This document shows positions 1-15,000 of a stretch of DNA of 64,000 nucleotides, piece after piece. This stretch comes from Eukaryota sp. TZLM1-RC. Taxonomy: Eukaryota > Metamonada: BaSk clade. A program made the translations under genes and the position numbers. Each line of letters starts with the position of its first letter. The stretch's first letter is position 1. The notes under the pieces were generated by a model, which saw only the letters and a program-made list of their open reading frames with translations, did not search any database and had not been told where the DNA came from. Location: the NCBI GenBank assembly GCA_040285825.1, contig JAUPSS010000005.1, positions 1,364,001-1,428,000 of the forward strand. Reading direction: 5' to 3'.

Positions 1-3000
1 TCAAATATCAGTAAGTCTTCAAGTATTTCAAAGGTAATAGAGTTGACATTTCCTAAGTCAACCTCAGTACTACACATTAAAGCATCATCAAAACCATTCA
101 AAAGTGATTCACATTTCCATAAATCATTGGTGGTATTACCAAGCCTAGTTGGTGAGTATTGGAAGGAATACGAGCATGAAGAATTTGTCGTCAATGTAAT
201 AGAAGTAATTTGGTAGGTTTCAGCAAACTGAATGATCAGCTCATCTCCAGCTCGTAAACTAGAATAGCATTCACCAGATGCAACAAAGCAACACCTAGTT
301 TTATCGAATAAATGACTTAATGGTTCAGTATTGATAACCAAATCTGAATATTGAACATAAAATAGTTGATCAGGAACAAAACACCGATCAACAAAAAAAG
401 GTTCAGAATTTAACTCTAAAGTGCCAATTTCCAAGTCATAATAGTAAATACTAACCTTTACAAAGACTTTGTAAGTTGGAATAATGACCTTTTTACAAAT
501 CAGATTAAAACTATCAATCAAGACTGTAAAAAATTCACCCTCTATGACACAATATATTGGAGGTTCTAGCTCAGTATCAGTTCTAATAACAACATCTTTG
601 GGTTCGAAAATGGAAATCGTGGATTTGGATAAGAACTCAACGTCAAAAATTTGTAGTTGTGATACAATCATTGGTCCAAATAAATCAGAAATTAATTCCA
701 AATCGACAATAGTGACAGCGTTGGTCAATGTCAGATCACTTGGTTTGAAAACAATCTCAATTGTTGAAATGTAATTGTTTAAATTCTTTACAAAAGAAAT
801 CAATTTAAAAGCCAAATTCTTGCCTTCAATAGAAAGATAATAATCATTGAAGCTACTGAATGCTGCTGTAATTGACAGTATTATTGTGACAGTATCACAT
901 TTAACAAAATAATTATTTCCTAACAACTCTAATTTTGGTGGTTCAACAACATCAAATATAAACTCTTTCATAAGTTTTGACTCGTTATAATGAACCACTA
1001 ATTCAATTACACAAACTTCCAATTCAGATCCAAGCACTTCCAACTCGACATTATTGAGTGTTGATGAATGGTTAACAAAGCATTCACCCAAAGAAGTAAT
1101 TTCAAAATTTGTAAAAAGCTCGGGAAAATTAATGGCAAAATTGTAAGGAAGATTTAAAGCAATAAACTTTGACACATGGTCCAAACTAATCATTTTTGAA
1201 ACAATTTTGGAGTTTAAAGTAATGATCCTGGAGTCTGCCCGTGGACTCAAAGAATTTTCCCCAGGGTATATTTTGAAAAACTGAGAAGCGTGAAATAATT
1301 CTAAATAAGACTGAGTGTAATGGGAGTGCACAATCAATTCTGAATTAGGGAAATAAAAAGGAACAATAACAATGAAATCATCACAATTAACAGTAAGTAA
1401 ATCAACAACGCTACCAAAACCAATATACTGCAATGATTGGTAACCTATAGAGGTAAAATCAACAGTGAATGATACAAACTGTTCTGCTACATGGGAAAGA
1501 TCAATTGCTTTGCCCCCAAAGATAAATGATTTTTTCCACAAAATGCTGTTGTAGAAATCAAAATTTTCACCTGTCAAAGTCATCAAAACATCAGTTGACC
1601 TATATTCCCATTGAACTAAACTTGGACTTAACGAATCAACCGAAACAGCCTTTGGTAAGTCATGAAGAGTGTTACAATAGAATCTGGTACATAACCTCAA
1701 CCTTGCTTCGGTTTTGCCTTCCTGGAATACTAACTTGACAGACATACATCCAGTTTCAAGAACCTTGTAGTCAATTACCTGGACGTCACCCTCACTTTGT
1801 GGATAATAATCGTATATATTGATAGAGTATAAATCTGCACATATTTCAATTATACATAATTGCTTAGTGATACATATGAATTCTGTAGGTAAAACAGAAA
1901 AATCAACAATTGGTAGTTCAATCAAATGTGCAAAATCATGAGAAAGTTCAATCAGGAGCTGCAAATTATCTACTCCAGAAAGGTCAAAATGGAGCTCAAA
2001 TTCAGTTGGACCAGCAACCTTCCAGTTTAAAGGAACATTTCCAACAACTTCTATTTCATTGCATTGGGTAAGAGTATCAAAGGTTAATTTCTGATTAAAT
2101 GTCAGAGTAATTACCTCAACAAAAGGGTCGAGTGACTGTGTACTCACATTATATGATGGCAAGTTGACTGACCATTTATAAATATTTGATGCTAAACCAT
2201 CAACTTCAACTACAAGCGAAACATTGGAAGAAAAGTCACAAATATTGTGTACTTGTAAAGATAATTCAGTATGATTGACAGAAGCAACAGAATAAAGTAG
2301 ATTTGCATTATTAAAATTAACATGAATGGCATCTGTACTGTTGAAAAAGTTTTGCCCTTTGATGAATACAATATTTTGAAACGAAAAAGGATCAGGGTCA
2401 ACATTATACAAAACAGGTAGTTCAAAACAAAAGGTCATAAATACAACAATGTCATCAAGACTTCGTTTGACTTCTAAGACATGACAACCCGTACCTGGAG
2501 GAACATTAACGGTAATGTTCTCGTGTTTGATGGGTGTCCCTGGTATAGTAAAAATAATAGTACTACTGGAAATGAATAATAAATCATGACCTAAATTAGT
2601 TCCATTCAATATAAATTCTTTACCCTGAGTTGGTATTGGAGGGAGTGCAACCGTGGGTGCACACAAGTCAAAAACTTGTTTATGGTTAAATTGTAACTGT
2701 GGTAACGAAAAATGCACTTCAAAATGACGAAGGGAGCTGTGAACAGCATAATTATCCTCAAACATTATTGAAATAAAATCAATAGAGGAAAATATTTGTT
2801 TTGAAACAGAATGGAATACTTCAATAAACACAAAATATCTTATTAGTTCAGCATTATCAAAGCTCAACTCAATACTCCATTCCTTTGTACCAACACATTC
2901 ATCAATAGATGATAATGTACCAATCATTAACTCTAAATTTAGGTATTTATCTTTGCCCAAAATCGAGCTTTTCTCGTCCAACTCAATCGACGTCGCTAAT

Positions 3001-6000
3001 ACTGAATGATTTGTATTTAAGTGCATTGTAGAATTGATAAGAGATATCTTTGTGGCAAATAAATTGTTAGGAAACTCGAGCAAATATGCAGTCGAGTCTT
3101 TGATCGATAGTTCCAAGAAAAGTGTTACATCAACAACACAGCCAATCAAGTTTGATTGAAAAATGATAAATGTTGAATTAATCGAATTCATCATAGAGTT
3201 TTTATCATTGCAAGCGAAAACATTAGATATTCCATTAAAACTATGGCCAGCCATTTCTAATTGAGTCACCTCTAAATAGCTCTTGTCTATATCAAATAAG
3301 TGACCATTGACAATCGTGAGATTGGTTAAAAAAGTTCTAAGAAACTGATTAATTGATTCTAGTGAATAAAATAATGAATAAATCTCACAGTCAGAAACAA
3401 AAAAATCAATCAAACACAATTGAGAGTCAATAACTTCAATTAAGGGAGAATGAGAAATAAAATTTTCAATGGAAATATTTCTAATGGCAACATAACTGGA
3501 GTCTTGGGCTAGCAATAACTGGCCTATTGAGTCACTAACAACAGCATTATTTAACTCAAAGCTGGATGATGTGGAATTAATGAATAAAGAGCATTGATAA
3601 TTGGACAGATTTAGCGAAGTAAAAACCACTTCACTAGTGATGGCTTCTATGAGATTTACGTTGGAGTTTACAACAAAACAATCAGTAATATGGATAAATG
3701 AATTGGTAGCAAAAATAAGTGAGGGATCCAATGAACCAAAATTAGTGAACATTAATGAATTATCAAAAGCAGTTACATCATTTGCGTAATCGATTGCTAA
3801 ATCATTCTCTGCATCAGACAGTTGTTCTTTAACATTATCAAATCCTAAACCGGTGGCTTGAAAGTTGCAATTGGTTAATATAATTTGCCAAACTTGTTTT
3901 GAATTACCAAAATGTACATTGTTGATAAAAATAGTGGAATCCGTGCCAACAATAGATGATGCTTGTGAATCAACAACAACTACATCATCAAAATTAAGTT
4001 TAGAATTATCAAGTGTAATAAGAGGGTTTTCATTGGTACATTGATCGATAAATTCGATGTGTTTAAATGTAACGATGGATTCCGACAAGGAAATAGACTT
4101 TGCAATTCCAGAAAAAAAGAACTTGATAAAAGTGAATTCCAAATTGGAATTGCTTACAATAACTTCACATGAAATGTGTATTTCGGTCATTTGTGAGTCA
4201 CGTTCACCTTGAAATACTACATCCAAAAATTTTAAATCTAAATCGAAATTAGTTCCATTATAAACACCTTCTTTCAAAATAATTGTCCCGTTATTACCCA
4301 TTTTTTCAATGATTTTACTCACTGACAAACAAGGGTATGAAGAGGGACCACAACACTCGTCATTAATTCCATTGGCGGACAAGTAAAATTTTGAAGGACA
4401 CATTTTCATGTTGTTCACAGTTGCAGAATCCAGAGTCAATGTGTGACACGCTGAATTTACAAAACATCCATTGAAATCAACAATTCCATTAATAACCACA
4501 TTACTGTTGATTTCTATTATACCAGTTCCAACAATTTTAGAACTTTCTGAAAACACTACTTCGGAATCAAACGACACTTTACCATCATTTGAAACATTTA
4601 ATCTAGAATCGACCAAAGTGTGGCATTTCGTGAACAAAAGATGAGAATCAACAAGAAGCTCACCTCCGTTCAATTCAGCAAAGTTAAATTCAAAAGTTCC
4701 AGATTTAACATGTAATAATTTTTGGTTTTTGTAAATAGCAGAACATCCTTCAAGTTTGGCCAAAGATTGTGTTTCAATAGTAAAATTGGGACTAGAAACT
4801 ACACAGTTATCGGTACCTAGAACAGTTCCAGATTCAAAGACTCCAGACAAAATATTGAGGTTAGTATTACAAATCTTCTCTCCATCAGTTTTGATTGTAA
4901 ACTCTTGGAGGGAGAAGACTTCAGAACCAACAAACTCACCTGATTCAAAAACAAAATCTGCCACAGACCATGCAGAAGCAGAGTTAATAAGACCACCTTG
5001 GAACTGATAGTTGGTAATAATTGGATCAGAAACTAAAGATGAAACATAAAGCAAGCCACCAGCCTGTTGAAACTTATTTAAGGTAAACTCATCAGAAACA
5101 TCCAAAATTTCAATTAGACCATCAGTCAAAGTGAAAAGACCGGGAGAGCTTTTAATAGTGGTATCTTCATCAAATGTGAGAATAGAATTTTCATAATTAA
5201 AATCATAGTCAATGTCTCCCCAATAAATAGAACAGTTACTGAAAGTGATAAAAGCATCATTTACTACCAGATTTGGCGAGTATAACCTAACATTAGAATT
5301 AAAAAAGGCAAATCCAGAGTTGATAGTAAGAATGGTGTCTGAGCCAATTTCAAACTGACCTGAAACAATACCAAAGCCATTTACATTAAAATGACCTTTT
5401 TTGAGCTTGAAACGCCCAGATTGTTGGGTAATATTCCAATCAAAATTGACTACTCTGAATGTTTCAATTACTAAATCATTTCTATTAATTAAATAAGGCA
5501 ACGATGCATTTTGGTTGTCAAGGAGTACCCAATTTCCTGCTTGAAGATTCAAGTCACCTTTATTGACAAATTTAGCGCCAACATCACCATATAAATCATA
5601 CTTAATTAACCCAGAACCATAATTGACAAATGAAGTGCTTTCCCCAAGTACATGATAAATCTTATTTTCTTTTGGTTGATTTATTTCAGGATCTAATTCC
5701 AAGAAGAAGGCAGCTAGAGGTTCAATTAAAATAAAGGATCTACCATGGATAACACCTCTGTACCAAGTGAATGAACAGGTGATGGACAACAGTTCACCAA
5801 GATGAAACTTGTAATCACCCTTCAAAGTGAAATCACATATTTCATTATCTTCTTCAAAAATTAACTCAGTCCCTTCCAGAATGATGCCAGTTGGTCTACA
5901 CATGGTTGCATTTTCTCTTATAATAATTGTTCCAGCAGGTCCAATGACTGCAAAATCAAAGCAAACAAACCCATCAAAAGACAATAAAGATCCAGGAGTC

Positions 6001-9000
6001 ATTTTAAGTGTTGATCTATTTGCATAAAACCAACTTTCTTCATCAAAAATATAGGGATAAGGAATACCTACTTCAAGAGTAGATCCAGGGGAGGAAAGTA
6101 AACGTGATGAATTGGAATGAAAGCCTCCAGAAAGAACTTTCATTACAAAATCATCTGGAATAGTGATATTGGCTGAATTTTGTAACTCCCATTCCAAAGT
6201 AAATCCATTTCCACTCTCAAACAACTCCATTCCATTGTTAACGTAAACTACTGGCAAACTATCTGGTGTGGTGTGGGGTAGTTCGGTATCCATATCAATA
6301 ATAGAATATTCTGGGGTGAAATCAAGCAGGAAAAATCCACCATCTAACACTTGTAGAATATCGTTAAAAACAACACTTGCGTTTTTACCACCAACAATGG
6401 GACAGTCTCGACGCCATTCAACTGGACCATTGAAAATAACAGTTGCAAAATCACCTACATCTTTTTCCCAAGTATCGTGAATAACACAGCCCTTTTCAGC
6501 AATAGTAACTGACTGCTTGTCACCAGAAGAAATGAAACCACCACCTTCTCGCCAATCAAATTGATTAGCAATATAAAGTGTATCAAAACCACCTCGGAAA
6601 CCTCCCTGAATAGTAAGTGAATGTAGGTGAATATGTAATCCAGTAATAAATGACACAATACCTTGCACTCTTATATGAAGTCTTTCAAATTTTCCTCCTT
6701 CAACAATAGTAAAGTTTTCAAAAACAACATGACTACCTCTAACAGTAAGAGAAACATCTTCTGTAATACGAGCTCCTTCGGTAATGATTAATTGACCATG
6801 GTCTTGGACTTGGGATTCAAAAAGTGAAAACTCAGTTTTAATATAGATAATCCCTGTAGCTTCCCTAATAATGAAATAAAAACCATTACCGACAATTCTA
6901 GAACCAGGAGCATCTTCAAAAGTAAAAGGATCTCCAACAACTCCAATTCTAGTATTTGGTTGACAAATGACTTCATAAACAGAAAAACCACCTCCAGCCA
7001 TTAAAAACTCTCCGAATTGTAGATCAACCAGACCATAGTTTTCAAAATAAAATTCATTTGAAAAAGTGGAAACAAACATCGTAAGGGTTCCTTGGTTGAG
7101 GAGGATTGACCTTGTGTTGTTGCAAGAGTCATCAATCCATGTAAGAGCTTGTAGAAATATCATCTCTGCGTTTTCCTCGTTAATAATTTGGGCTTCTGAA
7201 CCATAAAATATTCCAAAACCGATAACATCAAATTCTCCTCTATTAATTAAAACAGAATGATTATACATAAAACGATCAAAACCTTGAGGCGCAGCTTCCG
7301 CTGTGTTCAGGATAACTACCATTGCATTTTCCCCAAACCCACCACCTTGCCAATCTAAATGATTGGTTACGTGAACCTCGTCATAACCACCAGAAAAACC
7401 ATTAATCAAAACCAAATCGGCGATAGTAATCAAGGTATTGGTGAAAAAGTTGACATCACCGTAATGGCAAGTTACTGTTCGAAGAGGTACCATTTGTGAA
7501 ACCTTGTTGAACCTTGCTTCGCCATAAACAACCTCAAGATTAAAAGAATTTGCCAAAAAGGCATCATCATCAAATATCAAAGTACCTTCATTTATACGTA
7601 CATCTGAATCAGTACAGAAGTAACCATGTAAATGAACAACTGCATTGGAATAAAGACGAACTTCACCGTGACAAATAACTCTTGAAGTTGGTCCCAGAAC
7701 CGATAGTTCCGACTCTGAATGGAAAGCCAAAGTACCAGGTGTATTGATAGTAAAGTTGCCATTACCAAGCACAGCAGCATAAGCTTCGAAAGTACCAAAT
7801 TCGATATTAAATTCGCCATTTACCTTGAAGTTCCAGAAACTCCTGAAACGTACCAAGAATGGCATCAAATTGAGCTCTCCATTAATTACAAACAGGGCAT
7901 CACAAACCTTGGGAGTAAGTGATGAATTACCAGACCGATGATTACAAACAAGTTCCGTATTAGAGGTTAAAGTTAAGGAACCAGTGGGACTAATTTCAAA
8001 CGTAGAGTCATCAAAACCATTGAAAGCACCACTTCCAGTCCATCGAACTTCGTCATGAACAATGACGTGGACCATATTTTCAAGGCGTTTAGCAGAATTA
8101 CTGGTGATATCCAATGGATTGAATATATCAACAACCATATCACCACTGAAACCACCTCCTCTCCATTCAAAAACTTCATCAGAATTGATATCAGTAGAAT
8201 TAATCACAATGTTATCTCCTGTTCCTTTAATAGTACCCCTATCATCCAATACACCATAACCATCAAAAGTAACTAAACCAATACCAGTTTCAAAACTCAT
8301 AGTTGCATCATCAATTACTTCAAAGCCTCGAACACTGCCTAAATCATTGGTTAAATGGTGGAAATTCAAAGTAGCATTAGAGGAAATGTGAATTCTGGAT
8401 AAAGAGAGATCCACAGGGCCTGTAAAAGTGACAAAACCAGTATCATATTGAAGATTTTGGAATGAAAATACGTGTCGAACTTCCACATGAGCAGCACAAT
8501 GATCAGGTCTAAATTGGGCTGGTTGAAGGGAAAAGGTATCTAATTGTTCAATTACTCTGGATGTATTATGGAAGATATACTTGGCGTTATAAGATCTTCT
8601 CCAACAAGCTCCAGATTCTTCAAAGAAAACTCTGCATGAATCTTCAATGAAGTAATCATCATAGACATCAAGAGAACCCCTAAATCTAATTGTACCTCCT
8701 GTATGGTTAAAACTGTTTCTAATTGAGATAGAAGTATACCAACGACGAACATGACTTCCTTCAAGTATTGTATAAGGACCATGGAAACTGACAGTTTGGC
8801 CTGTACCATCAAATCTGGACCGAAGAATAGTTGTTGGACATTCAGAAGTGATTAATGAAGAGTCTTGTAATCTAACAGTGTTTCCTGTATCAATATCCAA
8901 TTGAGCTGAGGGTAAAAAGACAATTCTGGATGTATCTCTTATGGTTTTGGTTCTAGAACTACTACTGCAGTGTTCAATTCTACCAATTCGGCTCACATAA

Positions 9001-12000
9001 ATCTTACCAGAACCACTTATATAACCACAACGCCAAATAAAATCTTTTACATAAATGTCATCTGAACCACTCTTATGACCACCATCAAGAATGAAAGAAT
9101 TTAGGGTTAAATCATGCGTGGTGCTAAATTCAGCTTCACCGTTGAAGAGTTCCACATCAGTAAATGAAGTAGCTTCTGAAGTTTGTCCAAATCTAATAAA
9201 TTCAGATGAAGTCATTCTCAACACTTTAGAGGTAACGGGTTCTTGTAAACCATAAATATAAACATCAGAAGTAGTGGCAACATCGAAAACATCCAAAGAA
9301 AAGTTTCCTGTAACAGATGTAGAATGATCAATGGTTAAAACAGAGCGATCTCGAAGATAAAATTCTGTAATGTTAAGAATAGCGTGTTCACCAAAATACC
9401 AAGCACCATTACCTTGACTGAATACATGGCTTAGATCCCAATAGCCATTGAACAAAACTTCAAGTCTCCATTCTCTCGGATCTGAATTTCTGACAGCATG
9501 GTCTCTATTGCCGGGATTCCAACCATGCAAATGCATATTACCTGCACCACTTGCCACACTACCTTTTCTAAAGTCATGGTTCCAAGGACCTAAGAGTAAT
9601 TGTGCATCTTCCTCAAGGAAATAACGAGCAGATGCGTAAGAAACAGATGGTGCATCAAAAAAGACAGTAACACCGTCAGCAGCAGTAAATATATTGTGCT
9701 GTAAAACTCTTAATTCCAAATCAACTCTAATATCTTCAGTAGGAAAATCTAAAACACCATCATTGATGAGATAATGATACCTTTCACGATTACGACCACC
9801 AGATGGATATCGAGTGTTAAATTCAACGGGATCAACAAATCTTGCATGGCCATCAGCCAATACACGTATATTTACCCTAGCATTTGAATCCCTTGCATCC
9901 ATGGTAACATCCCCAGGACCTCCAATAAAAGCATCATTATGAATATTTAAATCCATATTATTACTCATTCCCCTTCCCTTGGCGTTAGTAGAGTTAAGCT
10001 TATACAAAACATCCAATTGACGAATAGCTAACTCACCACCATTCCAGTCAAGAAAATCAACTTCAAGAATATCAGTCCCGTGAATAGAAGATTGATTGTA
10101 GGATTCGTAAGTGTTGTCTTGTTTTCTATCAAAACCTATTTGCCTTAGACAATCACTACTGAAAAAGTCACTTTCATCTGGAAGATTCATTGTAATTGAA
10201 TCTATTGAAAGTTGATTACCAGTATTGAGAGATAAGTACCCATGGTTTACGGTTAAAGAAGGGGTACTCCAATCGTAATCGAAATCAGTTAGTCTCAAGG
10301 CACCACCATTATTAATTTCCTGTTCGTCAGGGATAATAAATGGTAAAACATGGTGAACAATATCAAGAGTTCCTCCGTTAATATCTAAATTAGGGAACAA
10401 AAGACCATAAATAGACCTAATATGACGTAGCCTACCACATTCATTCAACACTACAGATTCATAAGTAAAGTTCTGACCACTTTCCAAACCAAAATAAGTA
10501 CTACGATCAAAAGAAACATAACCTCGTCGTATAACCAGCTTATTAATAGGATGTCTTGCTTCTTCAAGGAAAAACAACCGTCCAAATGATTGAGTATGGT
10601 CTGTGAGTAGGTCAAAAATACCATTAAATCGGACATATGAACCATCAGTTCTAAAGTCAATTCTACAGGTAGGGCAAGAGATTGCTGAAGTAGGTGTGAA
10701 TAAGTGATGTGTGTCTTGATTTTGGTTCATTTCAGAGTTAAAAGCAAGTAAACACGTAGGGCAAAGGGTAATATTGGATTCAATAACACCACCACCAGTT
10801 CCAAGAGCTAATTCGAAATCCAGAACTTCATTAATAGTATTTCGTTTCAGCTCAACTTTCCAGTGAAGAAGACGTTGTTTGGTAGCGTTTCTAAAATATA
10901 ATTCGCCATAATTGCGGAAAATTCCAATACGATTGACATTATTGTTGTCTTGAACAGAAAATACAAAATCTCCAATAACATTAGTGACATTCATCAACTC
11001 CAGAGTACCACTATAATCACCACGAATATCACCATTGTCCACATCAATTGTACACAATACATTTGCCGCTAACTTGGTACTAGATCCATGAATTAATTTA
11101 TCATTGGAGGTATAAATAGTTAAAGGTTCGTCAGATTCTGTGATACCTCCCCTAAATCCTCCACCTTTAAAATGAATTTCATGGTGAACAACGGCTCGAT
11201 CACTACCATCTCTTGTGGCAGTATGTCGATGGGCACCATCTAATACCAACTGGTCAATATTAACAAAATATCGAGTATTTAATCGTAAGGTACCTTGAAT
11301 AATTTCAACATTATACAGAATGATAGGAAACTTACCAGAAAAGTCCTTCATTTCAACCAAAGATCCGCCTTTTATTTCAAAAGAAGGAACAATAAAATCA
11401 TCTTGAATTTTTTCAAATAAAAAGTCAGTACCATGGGGTTCAAATACTTCAATAGTGAATAAAGGAAGGGTAATAAACTCGCACTCGCCCCCAATACCAG
11501 ATAATTCAGTAATATTTGAATACTCGTCACCATTTCTGATGCTTGCATCAGCATTTCCTGATAAAGTAAATAGTGGACTATTGAGGTGCAAAAAGCGATT
11601 AATAGTTAATCTAGCAGATACGTGAATCTGATCTTCTATTAAAACATCAACAACTCTTTCAAGTGTTAATGTAGACCCTGAGATTGCTGTTAGTTTTGGT
11701 GTGTAAAATTCCAAGCCAACATGTTCAAATGTAGTTCTTCCACCAGTAGTTTTAATTTCAGTCAACACTCGAACAGTACCTTCAACATTAGAGAACAGGA
11801 TAACAGACCCATGGGTACCAGTAAACTTGTCATCAATCAACAAGTCTTTGTGTAAATCTTTAAAAGTAACCTCACCACCAAGGGAGAAACTTTCTGGGGT
11901 CCAAACATTATTGTAAACATTACTAATGAATAAAGTATGTCCAGTCTCAACATACAAACCACTTTCAAATATCAACCAATCATATAGATAAATTAAGGAA

Positions 12001-15000
12001 AAACAACCTGCTAAATTCCGAGGTTTTGAAATAAAAGTGGTATTGAGCAAAACATCTTTAAATGTAGCTTCTCCCCCTTCAAAATCAACCGCATCAAAGG
12101 TAAGATAGTTATTAATTTCGTCAACAATTAATTCTCCATCGGTTTGTTTCAAAAGGCTGATGAAGAAGGGCTGACTAACTTCGGTAATGGTGAATTTACC
12201 TCCATGAATTGCTAATAAATCAAAGTCAAAAATTTCACTTCGTTCTTTACCTTCGTAAAGGTTTAATACCCCATCATGAATAGTAATGGTATCAAGGTCT
12301 ATGCAAGTCTTATTAGTAAAAGTAAACGTACCTATATTGTGTACAAAATCAAGAGTTAAATTGTATCTCCCACTAAATACTATTTCACCTAAACGATTAG
12401 TACGCAAAGTAGCCTTTAAACCATCAAAAACTGCATCTTCAGTGACAATAACCGAGGAATTATAAACATCAAAAGTGGTAAAAGGATCGAGATTGAACAA
12501 TCCATCAAGTGTAGCATTGCCCTGAAACTGCCTAAATACTGTGGATTTTAAATCAAAAACACCAGCATTAGTTTGTAAAAACTTGAGTTGATTTGTTAAA
12601 TGACCAGTGTCAGGTAGTTTGATGAAGTTGCCATTATTAATAAAAATGGGCAAATCAGCACTGTCCGTTCTATTTACATCCATTACTGAAAAGAAAAAAT
12701 TATCTAAGTCGCTACATAAAACATCTCCACATAGGTGTCCAAATTGAAGCAAACCATTATTAGCAAATACTGAATTTTGGTAAGAGTAAAAGGTAAAATC
12801 ATCAACAAAAGCCATGGTTCCATTATTAGTAACTGAGGCATTAAAACTCAGATGTTTGATGTAACAGTCTTCGAATAATACAAAAGAGTTTGAACCAAAA
12901 ACCAACTCAAATTGTTCTCCCTTATCTCTATGGGAACCAATTTTACCATTCTTCCAGAATCCTGATTGTGTTATTACTACAGCATCGGTGCCTTCAATAT
13001 TACCAGAAATGAACTCGAATACAGCAATTGTAACATCGGTTCCAGTGGAAAAATGTAGAACTCCACCATTTACATTCAAATAAGGAATGTAAAGGTGGGA
13101 AATAATATCTTCAAAATAAATACAGCCACCATTGTGTACAGAAACAAAATTATCAAAATTAATTAATTCAGAACCTCTTACTACCATAGAACAATAGTCA
13201 AAACAAGACCAAGAATCAGCAGTGAGGTTGGCATTACTACCAAAATGAATTAAACCGCGATCAAAGGAAGCAGTCAGCAACTCAAATTGACCGGAAACAT
13301 TGAGGGTTGAATATTGATGAAGGGAAAGTAATCCATTAATTACAGTATTAGAACCTTGGCCAAAAGATAGCAATTCAAAACCAAAGGCATAACCAAACTT
13401 GGTTCTATAAGGACCTAGTTCCAAATGAGAAGACTCTTTGGAATAGAATACACCCAGTGATTCACCACCAGCTGCTAAATAAAGTTTTCCCTTATCCAGA
13501 TTAAATGAACCGAATTTGGCAATAAAAAACTCAAATGAACAAATTAAATCAGCGGGAGAAATTTTACTTGCTTGACCCTTAATAATGAAACGGGGGACAT
13601 TATGAAAAGTTGAGGGTTTGACTGATCTGGGGTAAAACAAAGATTCACCGTTTAAATCAAAGTATGCAAATTCATCAACAATAATAGAGGCAAGAGAGTG
13701 TCCAATAATAAAACCTTCATTCCAAACAGCATGATTAACAACTGTGATACTAGAATTAGCTAGTAACACCTTGTCAAAGGTCTTTTCAAAATAAATAAAT
13801 TGGGATGTAATGTAAAGGTCAACTGAGCCAGAATGGAAAAAGAATTCTTCAGACTCAACAGTGTCAATACCCGTAACTAGAGAATCATTTAACAAGAGGT
13901 GTCCTGTTTCAATAACATGGCAAGTGTTGCTAATGAAAACAGACTGCTTTTCAATAGTGCAATCACTAATTCTAATTGGGGTATCATTTTCTAGGAAGGA
14001 AACAGTTGAATATTTGAAATCTAAATAATGAATAAGAGGATTGGTCAATTGTTGAGTAGACATTGTGGCATTGAATAAGGAAACATCTATAATTTCCAAA
14101 TCCTTACATTTAGCAAAATGAATCCATCCACTTTCGATATAAGTTTGATGAATGAGGAATGGAGAATGAATATCTTCCCAAATTACAGTTGATTCAGTAC
14201 CATTCTGGACAAAGTTGATAATATTCAAAACCCTGTGTAAATCAGAAACTTCTAAATAACCAGACACAAACAAGTAATTCAAAGTCCACAAAGAACCTTC
14301 GTTACCAGAAAACTTAACCACCGCAGGATACTCAATAACTAAGTCAGTGATGGTGAAAGTAGATCCAGGTTCAAAATAAATACTTCCAAAACCAAAGAAT
14401 AGGTTCTCATTTAAGGAGTAATTACCATAAAATAAAACTTCAAGTGGATCTCCAATATAAGTGAAGTTGGAGTTGCGATCAGTGTAATTGACAGAAAAAT
14501 GCATATCAGATCCAAGTAATAGGGAACTAGAGTAGACAATAACTGATCCCTTTTCCAAGATATCAAAGGTTCCAAAACCAGAAAATTCCATAAACCCATG
14601 AACATCACCACCATTAGACAGAACAATTGATGATGAATAACCAAATAAGTACCCATTATGAACCAAGTGAACGTCAATTTCAAGTGTTCCGAAATGAATA
14701 GAACTTGTGCCATTTAAAACAAAAAAATTGTTGGAGCTATTAAGAGAATTTGAAACAAAAGAAGGAGAATCATAGAAATCAACGACAGAATGGTCTAAAA
14801 AAGCTAAACTTGAATGAGAATAAAACTCAAGATTTACAAAATCATCAACAATAGCACTGTTTAATACCGTAATACTGGCATTAGACATGGACTTTGAGGT
14901 AGGACTAGACAAAATAACATGAGAATAATCACCAACAATAATTGAAACTTCACTAAAATCACCTCCAAACCAATTAAAATGGTCGGTAATATGCACAGTA

